Of a stretch of 44,052 bases of DNA, positions 1-8,099 are shown piece after piece. The notes beneath the pieces are model-generated. The model made no database searches, was not told where the DNA came from, and was given only the letters and a program-made list of their open reading frames with translations. Both the position numbers and the translations under genes were made by a program. The first letter of the stretch is position 1. Each line of letters opens with the position of its first letter. Origin of the DNA: a virus; the IMG/VR virus record IMGVR_UViG_3300021085_000067, positions 1 through 44,052 of that record. One strand, 5' to 3'.

Positions 1-1624
1 CTGGAGTTGAACTTTGTTTAAGACTTGCAAAATCTTCTGAAACTTTATCATAGTAAAAGTTAACAAAGTTATCATCCTGTAAAATAGGTTTTATATAATT
101 TTGAAATACACTGGCTGCTGACTCTCCGGCTGAACTTTGTTGTGGATTTAATTCATTAGCTTTAGCCAATGTTCCATCTTTACCAAATACATCTAAACTT
201 GAATATGCTCCAGTTGGGTCTGTAAAGTCAACGTACCTACTATGTCCTGCGAATGTTCTGTTTACACTTTTAATTTTTTTAACACCACCCACTTGTGATT
301 GTAAGATGCTGTTATAGTCCTGTGAGGTAATTAGCCTATCTTGTGATGCATAGGCTTTAGGTGCGTTTTCTTTAATACTATCTAGGGTTTCGCTACTACT
401 TGCTGTACTAATACTACGTTTAAGCTGTACAGTCATGACTGCATTGTATGTGTTACCATCTATACCAACATAGTTAATAGATAGCTTTTTGTTTACAAGA
501 TCGTCTGGTCTTACAGTATATGTGCTATTTTCACTTACACGATACCAAACTCGTGTATTGCCAACTGGTAAACTACCAAATAGTTTATCAGGAAATCTAA
601 TGCTAACTCTGTTATTTGTTCTTGTTTTAACACTGAAAATATCTCTAACGCCGCCTGCAAAGCTATTGTAAATTACATTTTCACTATTGGTATCTAAAAC
701 TTTATTCCAACTTTTCACAACATTTCCTGATGTGTCGATAGTCTGTACCCAAACATCGCTGTTGTTAATATTGTCTGTGTCAATATCTAATGTTAAATTA
801 TCTATTGGGTTCTCAATATTAAAATCGTCAAATTGTAGTGTGCCTTGTTTTACACCTACAAAAAACCCTGTATCATTACTTGAAAGGCCTTTGCCATCAT
901 TTTTATAATATATACCAAAACTACTCTGTGGGTCTGGAGATTTCTCTACAATTGTTTGTGAAGTTGTGTCATAGTCAACACTTATTAAGTTATAGCTTAC
1001 TTGGTTACCATCTGCAAATCCACTGATATCAAATCTAATTTGGCTGGCAGTATTATTTAAATCATAAAATTGTGTTGATACACCATCTAGCATTACTTGT
1101 TTCTTTGGACTACCAAAGTTGTTGCTAGTTTGGAATACTGCATTCATTACTGTAATAAAGTTGTCTATATTGTTTACATCAGTTGTGGTTTCAAATCTAA
1201 TATCTTGTCCACCCAAACTTGTACCTTCACTACCAATAACTGCTTCGTTAGTTTTAACACTTACTACTTTCATTTCTCCAAACGCTGGCACATTGCGTCG
1301 AGGACTGTATCCTAAAAACTCTGCAAGTTTAAAAACACTCTCTTGTTTTGTTGCAGTACTTAGAAAGTTATTGCGTGTATTTAAGTCAACTCTGTATGCT
1401 AAGTTATGTCCAAATTGTGCAACTACGTCAAGTAGTGCTACAAATTCAGCCGATTCAATCCAGTCATTATAGTTTTCTGGATAGGTGTTGCGTACATACT
1501 CAACCATAGTAGTTCTAATTGTATCATAGTCAAATGCTTGAAAGTTTGCATTGATATATGATTCATAAACAACTGTATAATCTTCTGCCGCGAACAATTT
1601 ATTCTGTCTTTTATTTTGTGCCAT
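1..1624 (-). CDS. 6: Baseplate wedge protein gp6 (partial, 3' end outside window)
   Basis: Reading leftwards from the ATG at 1624 the frame stays open to the window edge, giving about 541 residues without a stop. The N-terminal part (YPENYNDW, then a SAEFVALLDVVAQFGHN stretch and an NFLSTATKQESVFKLAEFLGY stretch) is the typical start of T4-type gp6, the baseplate-J-like protein that forms the wedge dimer at the centre of the baseplate. T4 gp6 is about 660 residues, so roughly the last fifth is missing here. It follows gp25 by 3 bases in the same minus-strand operon, the usual T4-family pairing. Family assignment is confident; the exact C-terminus cannot be seen. Confidence 0.88.
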   Translation of the reverse strand, partial: MAQNKRQNKLFAAEDYTVVYESYINANFQAFDYDTIRTTMVEYVRNTYPENYNDWIESAEFVALLDVVAQFGHNLAYRVDLNTRNNFLSTATKQESVFKLAEFLGYSPRRNVPAFGEMKVVSVKTNEAVIGSEGTSLGGQDIRFETTTDVNNIDNFITVMNAVFQTSNNFGSPKKQVMLDGVSTQFYDLNNTASQIRFDISGFADGNQVSYNLISVDYDTTSQTIVEKSPDPQSSFGIYYKNDGKGLSSNDTGFFVGVKQGTLQFDDFNIENPIDNLTLDIDTDNINNSDVWVQTIDTSGNVVKSWNKVLDTNSENVIYNSFAGGVRDIFSVKTRTNNRVSIRFPDKLFGSLPVGNTRVWYRVSENSTYTVRPDDLVNKKLSINYVGIDGNTYNAVMTVQLKRSISTASSSETLDSIKENAPKAYASQDRLITSQDYNSILQSQVGGVKKIKSVNRTFAGHSRYVDFTDPTGAYSSLDVFGKDGTLAKANELNPQQSSAGESAASVFQNYIKPILQDDNFVNFYYDKVSEDFASLKQSSTP

Positions 1625-1627
1625 TTT

Positions 1628-2011
1628 TTAAAACTCTATATCTTGTTCGAAATCTCTATCGAATTTAACTTGCAACTCAGTTGCAGTTGTTGTTGGTAAA
1701 TAAATTAACTGCACAATTATTGTAATTGCTTGTGCATCTGATTGTACATTTACCTTACTGCTATTCAACTCAAACCTAGGATCGTTGGATACTATTGTTA
1801 ATACTTCTGTATTAATTAAATCAATAGTAGATTCGTCTAAAGGTTGAAATACATAAAAAGGCAAGTCGCTACCAAAGTCTGGATTGGTCCACTTTTCTCC
1901 TTTTCTAATATGAAAATGATTGATTAAATCTTGCTTCGCTAAATCTAAATTAGTTAGCGTAGTGCTTGTAAAATCGTTCAGAGTTGTTGTATAGCCTGTT
2001 ATTTTAGTCAT
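1628..2011 (-). CDS. 25: Baseplate wedge subunit gp25
   Basis: A 127-residue protein of the GPW/gp25 family, small baseplate wedge components that contact the sheath initiator region. The family pattern is clear: a KQDLINHFHIRKGEKWTNPDFG segment at about residues 26-47, followed by an acidic helix (LDESTIDLINTEV) and a beta-rich end. Length matches T4 gp25 (about 132). It lies directly before gp6 as in T4 relatives. A late-promoter-like CATAAATA sits just upstream of the ATG, so it may have its own transcript as well as being read from the baseplate operon. Confidence 0.88.
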   Translation of the reverse strand: MTKITGYTTTLNDFTSTTLTNLDLAKQDLINHFHIRKGEKWTNPDFGSDLPFYVFQPLDESTIDLINTEVLTIVSNDPRFELNSSKVNVQSDAQAITIIVQLIYLPTTTATELQVKFDRDFEQDIEF

Positions 2012-2016
2012 ATTAA

Positions 2017-2024
2017 TATTTATG
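2017..2024 (-). promoter_or_regulatory. Late-promoter-like CATAAATA upstream of gp25
   Basis: Minus-strand CATAAATA is 7 of 8 to the T4 late -10 box TATAAATA. With T4 spacing the start point would fall on the A of the gp25 ATG, implying a leaderless message if used. A single AT-rich octamer is weak evidence. Confidence 0.35.
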
Positions 2025-2044
2025 CTAATAATTAACTACTAGGT

Positions 2045-2602
2045 TTATACTGTGATTTTTGTATTTTGTATGGTAAGTTTGTCTTCTGGCCACATGATAT
2101 AGTCCTGCCAGGAAGCGTCTGGAATAGTAGTATGATAGTTTCTACTTGCAAAATTAAGCTGGTGCCAACTAGGACGTTTTGGATCCTGTAATGGCTTAAC
2201 AATTTTATCGTTCTTCTTTACATTACATGGCCCGCATGCCGCTACACTATTTTCCCAAGTGAGTTTGCCACCTTTGCTTTTTGGTATAACATGATCAATA
2301 GTCAAATCTGAATAGCTAAATTTGTTTCCACAATATTGGCAATTATAGTTGTCTCTGATATATAAATTTTTTCTTGTATACTTTGCTCGCAACGGAGGCC
2401 TGTGATAGCTGTTTAACATTACAATACTTGGTAATGGAATACTTATAGTTGTACTATTTAAAAATACATTATTATAATTTTTGACTACAAAGACTTTATC
2501 GCTATACAGGGCTTTAACAGCATTTTGCCAGCTAATTGTACTCAGGGGAAGTAAACTTAATGGTTGGGCATCTGCGTTTAGTAAGAGTACACTGGCTTGC
2601 AT
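2045..2602 (-). CDS. HNH endonuclease inserted in baseplate operon
   Basis: A 185-residue protein with a complete HNH nuclease core: YNCQYCG at about residue 90 (first CxxC), then LTIDHVIPKSKGG with the catalytic DH, ENSVAACGPCNVKK with the Asn and second CxxC. This is the McrA-like HNH layout with a structural zinc. The ribosome-binding site AGGAAA precedes the ATG at 2602. It sits between the spike/lysozyme-like pair and gp25, on the same strand. Phages often carry free-standing HNH genes of this sort, either as homing endonucleases or as DNA-processing enzymes. Nothing in the sequence tells which applies here. Confidence 0.85.
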   Translation of the reverse strand: MQASVLLLNADAQPLSLLPLSTISWQNAVKALYSDKVFVVKNYNNVFLNSTTISIPLPSIVMLNSYHRPPLRAKYTRKNLYIRDNYNCQYCGNKFSYSDLTIDHVIPKSKGGKLTWENSVAACGPCNVKKNDKIVKPLQDPKRPSWHQLNFASRNYHTTIPDASWQDYIMWPEDKLTIQNTKITV

Positions 2603-2610
2603 TTTATTTC

Positions 2611-3336
2611 CTATTTGAGTAAATTGGCCAAGAGTCGCTTTCTAGATTCGCTCATGTTGGGGAGGAATCGCTGTGTTTCCGCAAAGTACACATACTCTGC
2701 TTGGGCTTTGGCTTTTTCGTTTATAAACCTATTTGGATATCGTTTAACTAATTCCTGTAGGCTTTGTTCTTTAATTAAATTTCTTGCTTTAGGTAAACCA
2801 TAGTCTGCTAACATAATAATTTTACCTTCGCTTTGTCTTAATGGCCGTTGGTTACCACCTGCAATAGTTAATGCAGTACTGATGTACTCCCACTTTCTAT
2901 TCTCTATATACTCTCTTAATTGAAATTTTCGAGTGTCTGTACCAACACTATAAAAATCTCCAGTAAGATAGAATAAGCTCAACAATCCGTCATATTGACT
3001 TTGTGACAGAGTGTCAAGCGTCATTTGCTTCTTAAATTTTCGTTCCTTGTCTTTAAAGTCTGCTATCCATAAATTGAATGCATCTGCTTCAGTAAGACCA
3101 GGAGACTCCTGATTACCCTTAAGATTATAACCTATTTTTAATTTATTGTCAACATCATTATAACAATAACCTGTCCATTTTATATTGCGCAATAAAAAAT
3201 TAATTATATCGTCACTTGCTTCCAAGTCTTGCAAAAGGATAAGTGTAGATGCCACAGTAGAGTTTTTAACTGGAAATAAATCCCAAGTAATCAAGTCTTT
3301 ACTAGTTATAACATTAGGTAATTTGAAAGATGGCAT
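2611..3336 (-). CDS. Lysozyme-like (T4-lysozyme/GH24 fold) tail protein, active site apparently degenerate
   Basis: A 241-residue protein placed immediately after the gp5 spike, overlapping its stop by one base. Residues about 50-180 follow the phage lysozyme pattern: a short helix, a YNDVDNKLKIGYN hairpin, an LTEADAFNLW helix, LSQSQYDGLLSLFYLTGDF, and a closing RQSEGKIIMLADYG. In T4 lysozyme the catalytic set is Glu11, Asp20 and Thr26. By hand alignment on the IGY anchor Asp61 matches Asp20, but the Glu and Thr positions are Ile52 and Lys67. In T4 the lysozyme is a domain inside gp5; here gp5 has none and this separate protein is the likely counterpart. It may be catalytically weak or purely structural. 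Confidence 0.62.
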   Translation of the reverse strand: MPSFKLPNVITSKDLITWDLFPVKNSTVASTLILLQDLEASDDIINFLLRNIKWTGYCYNDVDNKLKIGYNLKGNQESPGLTEADAFNLWIADFKDKERKFKKQMTLDTLSQSQYDGLLSLFYLTGDFYSVGTDTRKFQLREYIENRKWEYISTALTIAGGNQRPLRQSEGKIIMLADYGLPKARNLIKEQSLQELVKRYPNRFINEKAKAQAEYVYFAETQRFLPNMSESRKRLLANLLK

Positions 3337-4568
3337 TATCCAGTATTTCCTTTTCCTGTTGTAAATGATTCTTGTACACTACTATTTCCTAACCAAGGCT
3401 GATGCTCTGGCACACGACTTGCGATACTAGAAGTTATATTACTGTTTACAGTCTGTGCTTGTACTTCAGGTTTAGATGCAGAGCTTGCAGGAGGACCGTT
3501 TAAGTCAATACGCCCACCAGTTGCTTTTATATAACCGCTTGATGCATTTATTTCATATTGTGATGTTTCGCTTCTGATTGCAAGGGCACTGTGTATATCT
3601 ATACTACTAGCACTAGATTGTATTTTTATACCTTCATTTCCTGTACTTTTAATATTAACACCTTGGTCAGCTTGCATATTGATATGTCCTTTTGCATGTA
3701 CATTATAATCGCCTTCAGTACTGATACTAACACCAGCCTTACTGTACATATCTATTCTGCCTTCACTGTCTATTTCTATCCAAGAGCTACCATTTTGGTT
3801 TATTATATTAATAAAACCATGTGTATCGTCTAAAAGTATTTGAGCACCTTGTTTTGTTTTTATTCTTATATTTCTACTAGGTCCATCTTCTTGACCGTCA
3901 TCTAATGATATTACATGCCCTTCTCTGGTTGTCATACCAAACACACGGCTAGGAGTTTCTCGTCTAGCACTACTCATACTATGTCCTCTTACATAATCTT
4001 CGTCAGTACCTTTCTCTGTTAAAACATCCATTGCTTCGTTATCTGAAGGCCTGGTGTCATTATCATTTCTATCATACGGATTCTTTTCACTTGATGGAGA
4101 CAATATAGTTTTTTCTTCTTTATATGCTTGGCTACTTGCGTTGCCTCCCATCATAGCATTTCTATCTTTAGATATAAGACTTCCTATATACACACCTTGT
4201 TCCATACCAGCAGTGAATAATACAACTACATTTGTGTTTATTGCTGGAGGTTGTGACCACATTCCGTAGCTCTTAGGGCTACCATTTCCTGTTTGTCCTT
4301 CTTCTTCTCCAAACTTCTTTTCGTCTTCACTACTAGCAACAACGTCAGTGTGGCCACCAAATGGAGTACACAATAGACATATTCTTTCTGTTGCTTTGCC
4401 ACTAAAATCACTAATACGAACAGTAACTCTACCAGTATGCAAACTATCATTATTTTTTATCACTTGTCCAATATACATCCCACTGAGGTCGTTAATATTG
4501 TATTTGCTATCCTGTTTGCCTCTTCCAGCAACATTGTAGCCTTGTGTTTTGATACTTGATCCTGACAT
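3336..4568 (-). CDS. 5: Baseplate central spike gp5 (OB fold and beta-helix, no lysozyme domain)
   Basis: A 410-residue protein. Residues about 25-130 form the OB-fold domain (LSGMYIGQVIKNND, GRVTVRISDFSG, AINTNVVVLFTAG, GVYIGSLISK), the part that sits on the hub in T4. From about residue 205 (TREGHVISLDDGQ, RIKTKQGAQILLDDTHG) it becomes the triple beta-helix typical of gp5 and VgrG proteins, with short repeats (GVSISTEGDYNVHAKG, INMQADQGVNIKSTG) to about residue 350. T4 gp5 is about 575 residues because a lysozyme domain sits between these parts; that insert is absent here. Genes 5' and 3' overlap it by one base, so the hub protein, spike and lysozyme-like protein are translationally coupled. 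Confidence 0.85.
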   Translation of the reverse strand: MSGSSIKTQGYNVAGRGKQDSKYNINDLSGMYIGQVIKNNDSLHTGRVTVRISDFSGKATERICLLCTPFGGHTDVVASSEDEKKFGEEEGQTGNGSPKSYGMWSQPPAINTNVVVLFTAGMEQGVYIGSLISKDRNAMMGGNASSQAYKEEKTILSPSSEKNPYDRNDNDTRPSDNEAMDVLTEKGTDEDYVRGHSMSSARRETPSRVFGMTTREGHVISLDDGQEDGPSRNIRIKTKQGAQILLDDTHGFINIINQNGSSWIEIDSEGRIDMYSKAGVSISTEGDYNVHAKGHINMQADQGVNIKSTGNEGIKIQSSASSIDIHSALAIRSETSQYEINASSGYIKATGGRIDLNGPPASSASKPEVQAQTVNSNITSSIASRVPEHQPWLGNSSVQESFTTGKGNTG

Positions 4569-6424
4569 TATTCTATCCTTATATTAACTAAAGCATCGAG
4601 CGTTAGGAACGAATTTGTATTTCTATCTTTATATGCATCTAGTGTTTGAGTAAACTGTCCTTGTTGGAACTTGCTTTCAATTGTAACAACTTTATATATA
4701 CCAGTACTAATTAAATCAACAGGTCCTCTATTTTGGTCTATTAGCAAATCTTTTTCGTTTGCTTGATAATTTAAAAATCCTATCATTGCATTTGTGCCTT
4801 TAAAGTTTGCTACTGATAGTTTATTGCCACTTCTCACACTATCAGGAGTACCCATCCAAAAAGGATCTCCTTTAATTTCCAATACAATTTGTTGTGCATC
4901 ATTTTCTCGTCTTGCCATTTGTCCAGCAACAGAGCTTGCAATTCTATCTGTTTCTGTCAATGTTTCATTAACTTGTTGTGAATTAGGGCTACCTGGTATT
5001 CTATCATACACAACACTTTCATTAACATTTATTTTTGGTAATTCAACATCACTTAGGAAAAATTCTCCCGTAAGTTGCTGTTGTTGCTCTCTTGTTTTAA
5101 GCGTAACACCTTTTCTATCTGTAGTTATTTGAATAGCATTTGTGGGTGTAAATTGTTGATTATTATCAGCATAATATATACCAGCAGCAGGCGCCTGTGC
5201 TACTGTAAATAACTGTTGTATGTCTAATTGGAAATCTAATATTTCAGTATTTTCTCCAGTATATAGGTAGTTGTATTTTTTTACTATAGGCAACGCTTCA
5301 AATCGCTGTCTTTGAATTGGTTGATTTGTTTGTAGTTGTTCTTGTTCATCTGCCAATTCTTTTGGAACTGTAAAATCTTCTCCCAAATGTATAGTCACAA
5401 TAATTTTAGTACGTTGTGTATTTAAGGTACTATCTTCATCATTAAATAATTCTTCTGATACAGTTGTATAAACATAAGGCACAACAAAACTATTTTTTCT
5501 TGCATCTTGTACATATGTACTAAAACTTGGTACGTTTTTTTCAATAAGGCTAGTAACTTTTGCAGTTAGTTGTGTTTCACTGTTTACTGTTATATCTCTT
5601 GTATTGACGTCATCCATAGTGGTACTTTGTCCTGATGCGGTTTGGCTATCAGCAGTACCAGCCCAAGGAGCGGCTTTTAAATCAAATCTTTTTGTTCTAG
5701 TTACACTGTCAACTTCTATACTTGTGCTTGGTGCAAATTCAACAACATACTCTTTATTTGGTTTAAATCCGCTTGCTTGCTCTTCAGGCCTCAATAGGTT
5801 GAACTCAGCTTCATTAAGTGCATCTTGTAAACGTTGCCCAAAGTTTTGAACATTAGTAACTTCGCTTACATTAATGTCAGTTTTTGTTACTGTACTTGTT
5901 TGTGCAGATTTAATAATACTTTGCGCTACTATAAAGTATTTTGCGCCCGCAGGTCCTAGACTTGCTTTCATTTGTCCTATACGTAACTGGTATAGAAAAA
6001 TACCATCATATTTTTTACTTGCACCAGTTTCACTGTCTCTGCCTACAAATTCTAATTTAAGAACATATGCTTGGCTAGGAAAGTTACTGGGTCTACCCAT
6101 TCTTCTACCTACACTTAAAACTCTATCTAATAAACTAAATCCCAAAGGTTCATATATTTCAAACACAAACCCAGTAGGCGTACTATTACCTCCAGTTGTA
6201 CCTGGATTAATTGTACTTTGAATAATTACATTCTCTATACTATATGCGCCAGTTACACCACTTTCAGCAATCACTACTGCCTTGCCTGCTTGTAAGGAGG
6301 CAGTGTCATTTACTGCTAATGGTTTGGGGTCATTATATAGATCATTATCAACAATATAAAATGTAAATTTATATGTACCTAAATCTACTGTGCTGATCCA
6401 ATTATCAGTTACTGTTTTGGTCAT
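4568..6424 (-). CDS. Putative baseplate hub protein (gp27 position)
   Basis: A 618-residue protein directly upstream of gp5 and sharing its start/stop overlap, the place expected for the hub ring that holds the OB domain of the spike. Residues about 85-200 (IYEPLGFSLLDRVL, YVLKLEFVGRD, LYQLRIGQMKASLGPAGAKY, a FGQRLQDALNEAEF helix) look like the beta-barrel and helix regions of contractile-tail hubs. The middle (about 300-420) is a mixed region ending in YTGENTEILDFQLDI. It is longer than T4 gp27 (about 390), and I do not recognise the sequence directly; the hub call rests on context and on this loose resemblance. No membrane segments or signal peptide are seen. Confidence 0.5.
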   Translation of the reverse strand: MTKTVTDNWISTVDLGTYKFTFYIVDNDLYNDPKPLAVNDTASLQAGKAVVIAESGVTGAYSIENVIIQSTINPGTTGGNSTPTGFVFEIYEPLGFSLLDRVLSVGRRMGRPSNFPSQAYVLKLEFVGRDSETGASKKYDGIFLYQLRIGQMKASLGPAGAKYFIVAQSIIKSAQTSTVTKTDINVSEVTNVQNFGQRLQDALNEAEFNLLRPEEQASGFKPNKEYVVEFAPSTSIEVDSVTRTKRFDLKAAPWAGTADSQTASGQSTTMDDVNTRDITVNSETQLTAKVTSLIEKNVPSFSTYVQDARKNSFVVPYVYTTVSEELFNDEDSTLNTQRTKIIVTIHLGEDFTVPKELADEQEQLQTNQPIQRQRFEALPIVKKYNYLYTGENTEILDFQLDIQQLFTVAQAPAAGIYYADNNQQFTPTNAIQITTDRKGVTLKTREQQQQLTGEFFLSDVELPKINVNESVVYDRIPGSPNSQQVNETLTETDRIASSVAGQMARRENDAQQIVLEIKGDPFWMGTPDSVRSGNKLSVANFKGTNAMIGFLNYQANEKDLLIDQNRGPVDLISTGIYKVVTIESKFQQGQFTQTLDAYKDRNTNSFLTLDALVNIRIE

Positions 6425-6425
6425 T

Positions 6426-6710
6426 TTATGTAAACCTTGTTGGAACTTTAATTTTTAATCCTGATACAAAATCAATAATAGGGTCGTTCAACATGTCAGG
6501 GTTGAACTGTGCAAATACCCACCAAAGTTTAGCATTGCCATAAAGTTCGTGTGCCAGTACGTCTGGTCTATTATTATGCTTTGATGTAAGAACATAGTCT
6601 ACAGTAGAAGTATTTTCTAAATCTAAACTACCAGGCTCGTATACATCCAAATACTTATTGTTTACAATGCCTGTATTTCTGTAAACACTATCTGTTCTAT
6701 AACTAGTCAT
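6426..6710 (-). CDS. 53: Baseplate wedge protein gp53
   Basis: A 94-residue protein with the gp53 signature GNAKLWWVFAQFNPDMLNDPI near residues 58-78 and a LysM-like ending GLKIKVP. Gp53 completes the wedge and promotes joining of wedges around the hub. T4 gp53 is about 196 residues; this is a short version holding the conserved core, as in many marine T4-like phages. It overlaps the gp48-like gene by one base and is followed at a distance of one base by the hub-like gene. Confidence 0.8.
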   Translation of the reverse strand: MTSYRTDSVYRNTGIVNNKYLDVYEPGSLDLENTSTVDYVLTSKHNNRPDVLAHELYGNAKLWWVFAQFNPDMLNDPIIDFVSGLKIKVPTRFT

Positions 6711-7405
6711 TAGATATATCCTTTATCAATTAGTGATCCACCTGAAGCAAAGTTTTTAATGTTGAATTCTTTACGCACACTACTTGGTGGTAATTGTACA
6801 CCTAAATCTATAGACAATAATAATTGTGTAGGTATGGTAACAGTACTACCAGGTTCAAAATCTGCTCCTGCATTTAAAATTGTTGTATCTTCAATTTGAG
6901 GACCACTTTCAATATCTGATTCAGATACCATTACATAATCAACATCTTCTGTTAATGTGTATGAAACGCTTTTTACTACTACTGGTGTATTTTTTGCATG
7001 TACTGCGCCGTATCCACTAAAACTAAGAATAGGTGGAGGTGTTCCAGCAGTAGCTCTTCTTTGTTGTCCAAAATCTGACTTTACACACGTTTTTAAAAAA
7101 TGTATAGCAGCAATTGTATATTTTGCTTCTTCTAAATTATTACTTGTAAATAATGCAGTAATGTTAATCTGAGGAGTTGGGGTGTTTACATAATAATTAG
7201 GAGCATACATACCATGTGTTATATCGAAAGCACCATAATTTGCACTGTGCGACATCTGTATTGTAGGTGTGTAAGGAAAAACTATACCCCCATTATTGGA
7301 TCCTTGTCCAGAACGTAAAGGTGCTAACATACCACTAAAGTCAAAAGGGTTTCCTGGTTTTGTTACCAGCTTTACAAATTGATCTTGTGCTACTCCACCA
7401 CTCAT
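6710..7405 (-). CDS. Baseplate tail-tube junction protein (gp48/gp54-like)
   Basis: A 231-residue protein. It carries FPYTPTIQMSHSANYG near residue 43, TPTPQINITALFTSNNLEEAKYTIAAIHFLKTC at 75-108, AGTPPPILSFSGYG at 119-132, and a TLTEDVDYVMVSESD segment. This arrangement is typical of the gp48/gp54-type tube initiator or cap proteins that marine T4-like phages carry next to gp53. These proteins have the tail-tube fold and form the platform on which the tube polymerises. Which of gp48 and gp54 it corresponds to cannot be settled by eye. It overlaps the upstream nucleotidyltransferase gene by four bases (ATGA). Confidence 0.6.
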   Translation of the reverse strand: MSGGVAQDQFVKLVTKPGNPFDFSGMLAPLRSGQGSNNGGIVFPYTPTIQMSHSANYGAFDITHGMYAPNYYVNTPTPQINITALFTSNNLEEAKYTIAAIHFLKTCVKSDFGQQRRATAGTPPPILSFSGYGAVHAKNTPVVVKSVSYTLTEDVDYVMVSESDIESGPQIEDTTILNAGADFEPGSTVTIPTQLLLSIDLGVQLPPSSVRKEFNIKNFASGGSLIDKGYI

Positions 7406-8010
7406 GTAAGTCTATCCTCGATAAATTTAAATATCTTCTCATCAAACTTTCCAAAGAACTTAGCAAACATTTTTTGTTTTTCCTCTGGAGATGCGTTACT
7501 TGCCATTGTTTCACGGAAATCACTTGCACTCATGCCACCTTGCATAAGTGGTGCTTCATAATAATATATCATTTCAGCAGCTGGTTTCATTTCATCCATG
7601 TTATCTGGCAATGGTTGTACTTTATCTGATCCGCCTAAACGCCCTGCGTCTTTGGCACCAAATACCAATACAAGTCTTGTATTGTTGTTATCTCTGCCTA
7701 CTGTAGATGGTTCACTTCTGTATGGATTGGTATTTACAATCTTATCTGATGGTATACCAAACATTGTAGACATAATGCTTTTCTTTTCGTCAAATGTAAA
7801 TGGATCATCGCTATAGTTGCCAGCCGCATGCATCTTTGTTGCTTTCTGACTAAAAGTCGTAGCAATAAATACATTTGAAGCACCGAACTTGCCTACTAGA
7901 TGTTTATATACATCTCGGTGTCCTTGGTGCATAGGTTGAAAGCGACCTCCAAAAAATACTACAACATTTGCAACATTTTCAGTTATTTTAATAATTTCAT
8001 TAATAAGCAT
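7402..8010 (-). CDS. Nucleotidyltransferase (HxGH family) heading the baseplate operon
   Basis: A 202-residue protein with VVFFGGRFQPMHQGHRDVY at about residues 17-35, the first strand and HxGH motif of the nucleotidyltransferase superfamily that includes NMN adenylyltransferase (NadM) and cytidylyltransferases. Later elements also fit: LVLVFGAKDAG, and MSASDFRE near 159-166, which matches the ISSTxIRE-type second motif. Length fits a single catalytic domain. It is the first gene after the perfect TATAAATA late site. Substrate is unknown; NAD salvage or activation of an envelope sugar or lipid headgroup are both possible. Similar genes occur in marine T4-like phages, but why one leads a baseplate operon is unclear. 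Confidence 0.72.
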   Translation of the reverse strand: MLINEIIKITENVANVVVFFGGRFQPMHQGHRDVYKHLVGKFGASNVFIATTFSQKATKMHAAGNYSDDPFTFDEKKSIMSTMFGIPSDKIVNTNPYRSEPSTVGRDNNNTRLVLVFGAKDAGRLGGSDKVQPLPDNMDEMKPAAEMIYYYEAPLMQGGMSASDFRETMASNASPEEKQKMFAKFFGKFDEKIFKFIEDRLT

Positions 8011-8026
8011 GACTATTCTCCAATAG

Positions 8027-8034
8027 TATTTATA
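8027..8034 (-). promoter_or_regulatory. T4-type late promoter for the baseplate operon
   Basis: Minus-strand TATAAATA, a perfect match to the T4 late -10 element used with gp55. The predicted start, six bases downstream at about 8021, is the first G of the Shine-Dalgarno sequence (GGAGAA, minus strand 8021-8016). The leader would therefore be only about 11 bases. Confidence 0.75.
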
Positions 8035-8049
8035 CTATTGAAATATCGA

Positions 8050-8078
8050 TTGACATCGCACAAGGCCGCATATACAAT
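8050..8078 (+). promoter_or_regulatory. Host sigma70-type promoter for gp55 operon
   Basis: TTGACA at 8050-8055, a 17-base spacer, and TACAAT at 8073-8078, i.e. consensus -35 and near-consensus -10 boxes. The start should fall near 8085, ahead of a strong AGGAGAAA ribosome site (8089-8096). This would let unmodified host polymerase transcribe gp55 and the recombination genes before late transcription. Confidence 0.8.
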
Positions 8079-8099
8079 GCTTATAACTAGGAGAAAATT

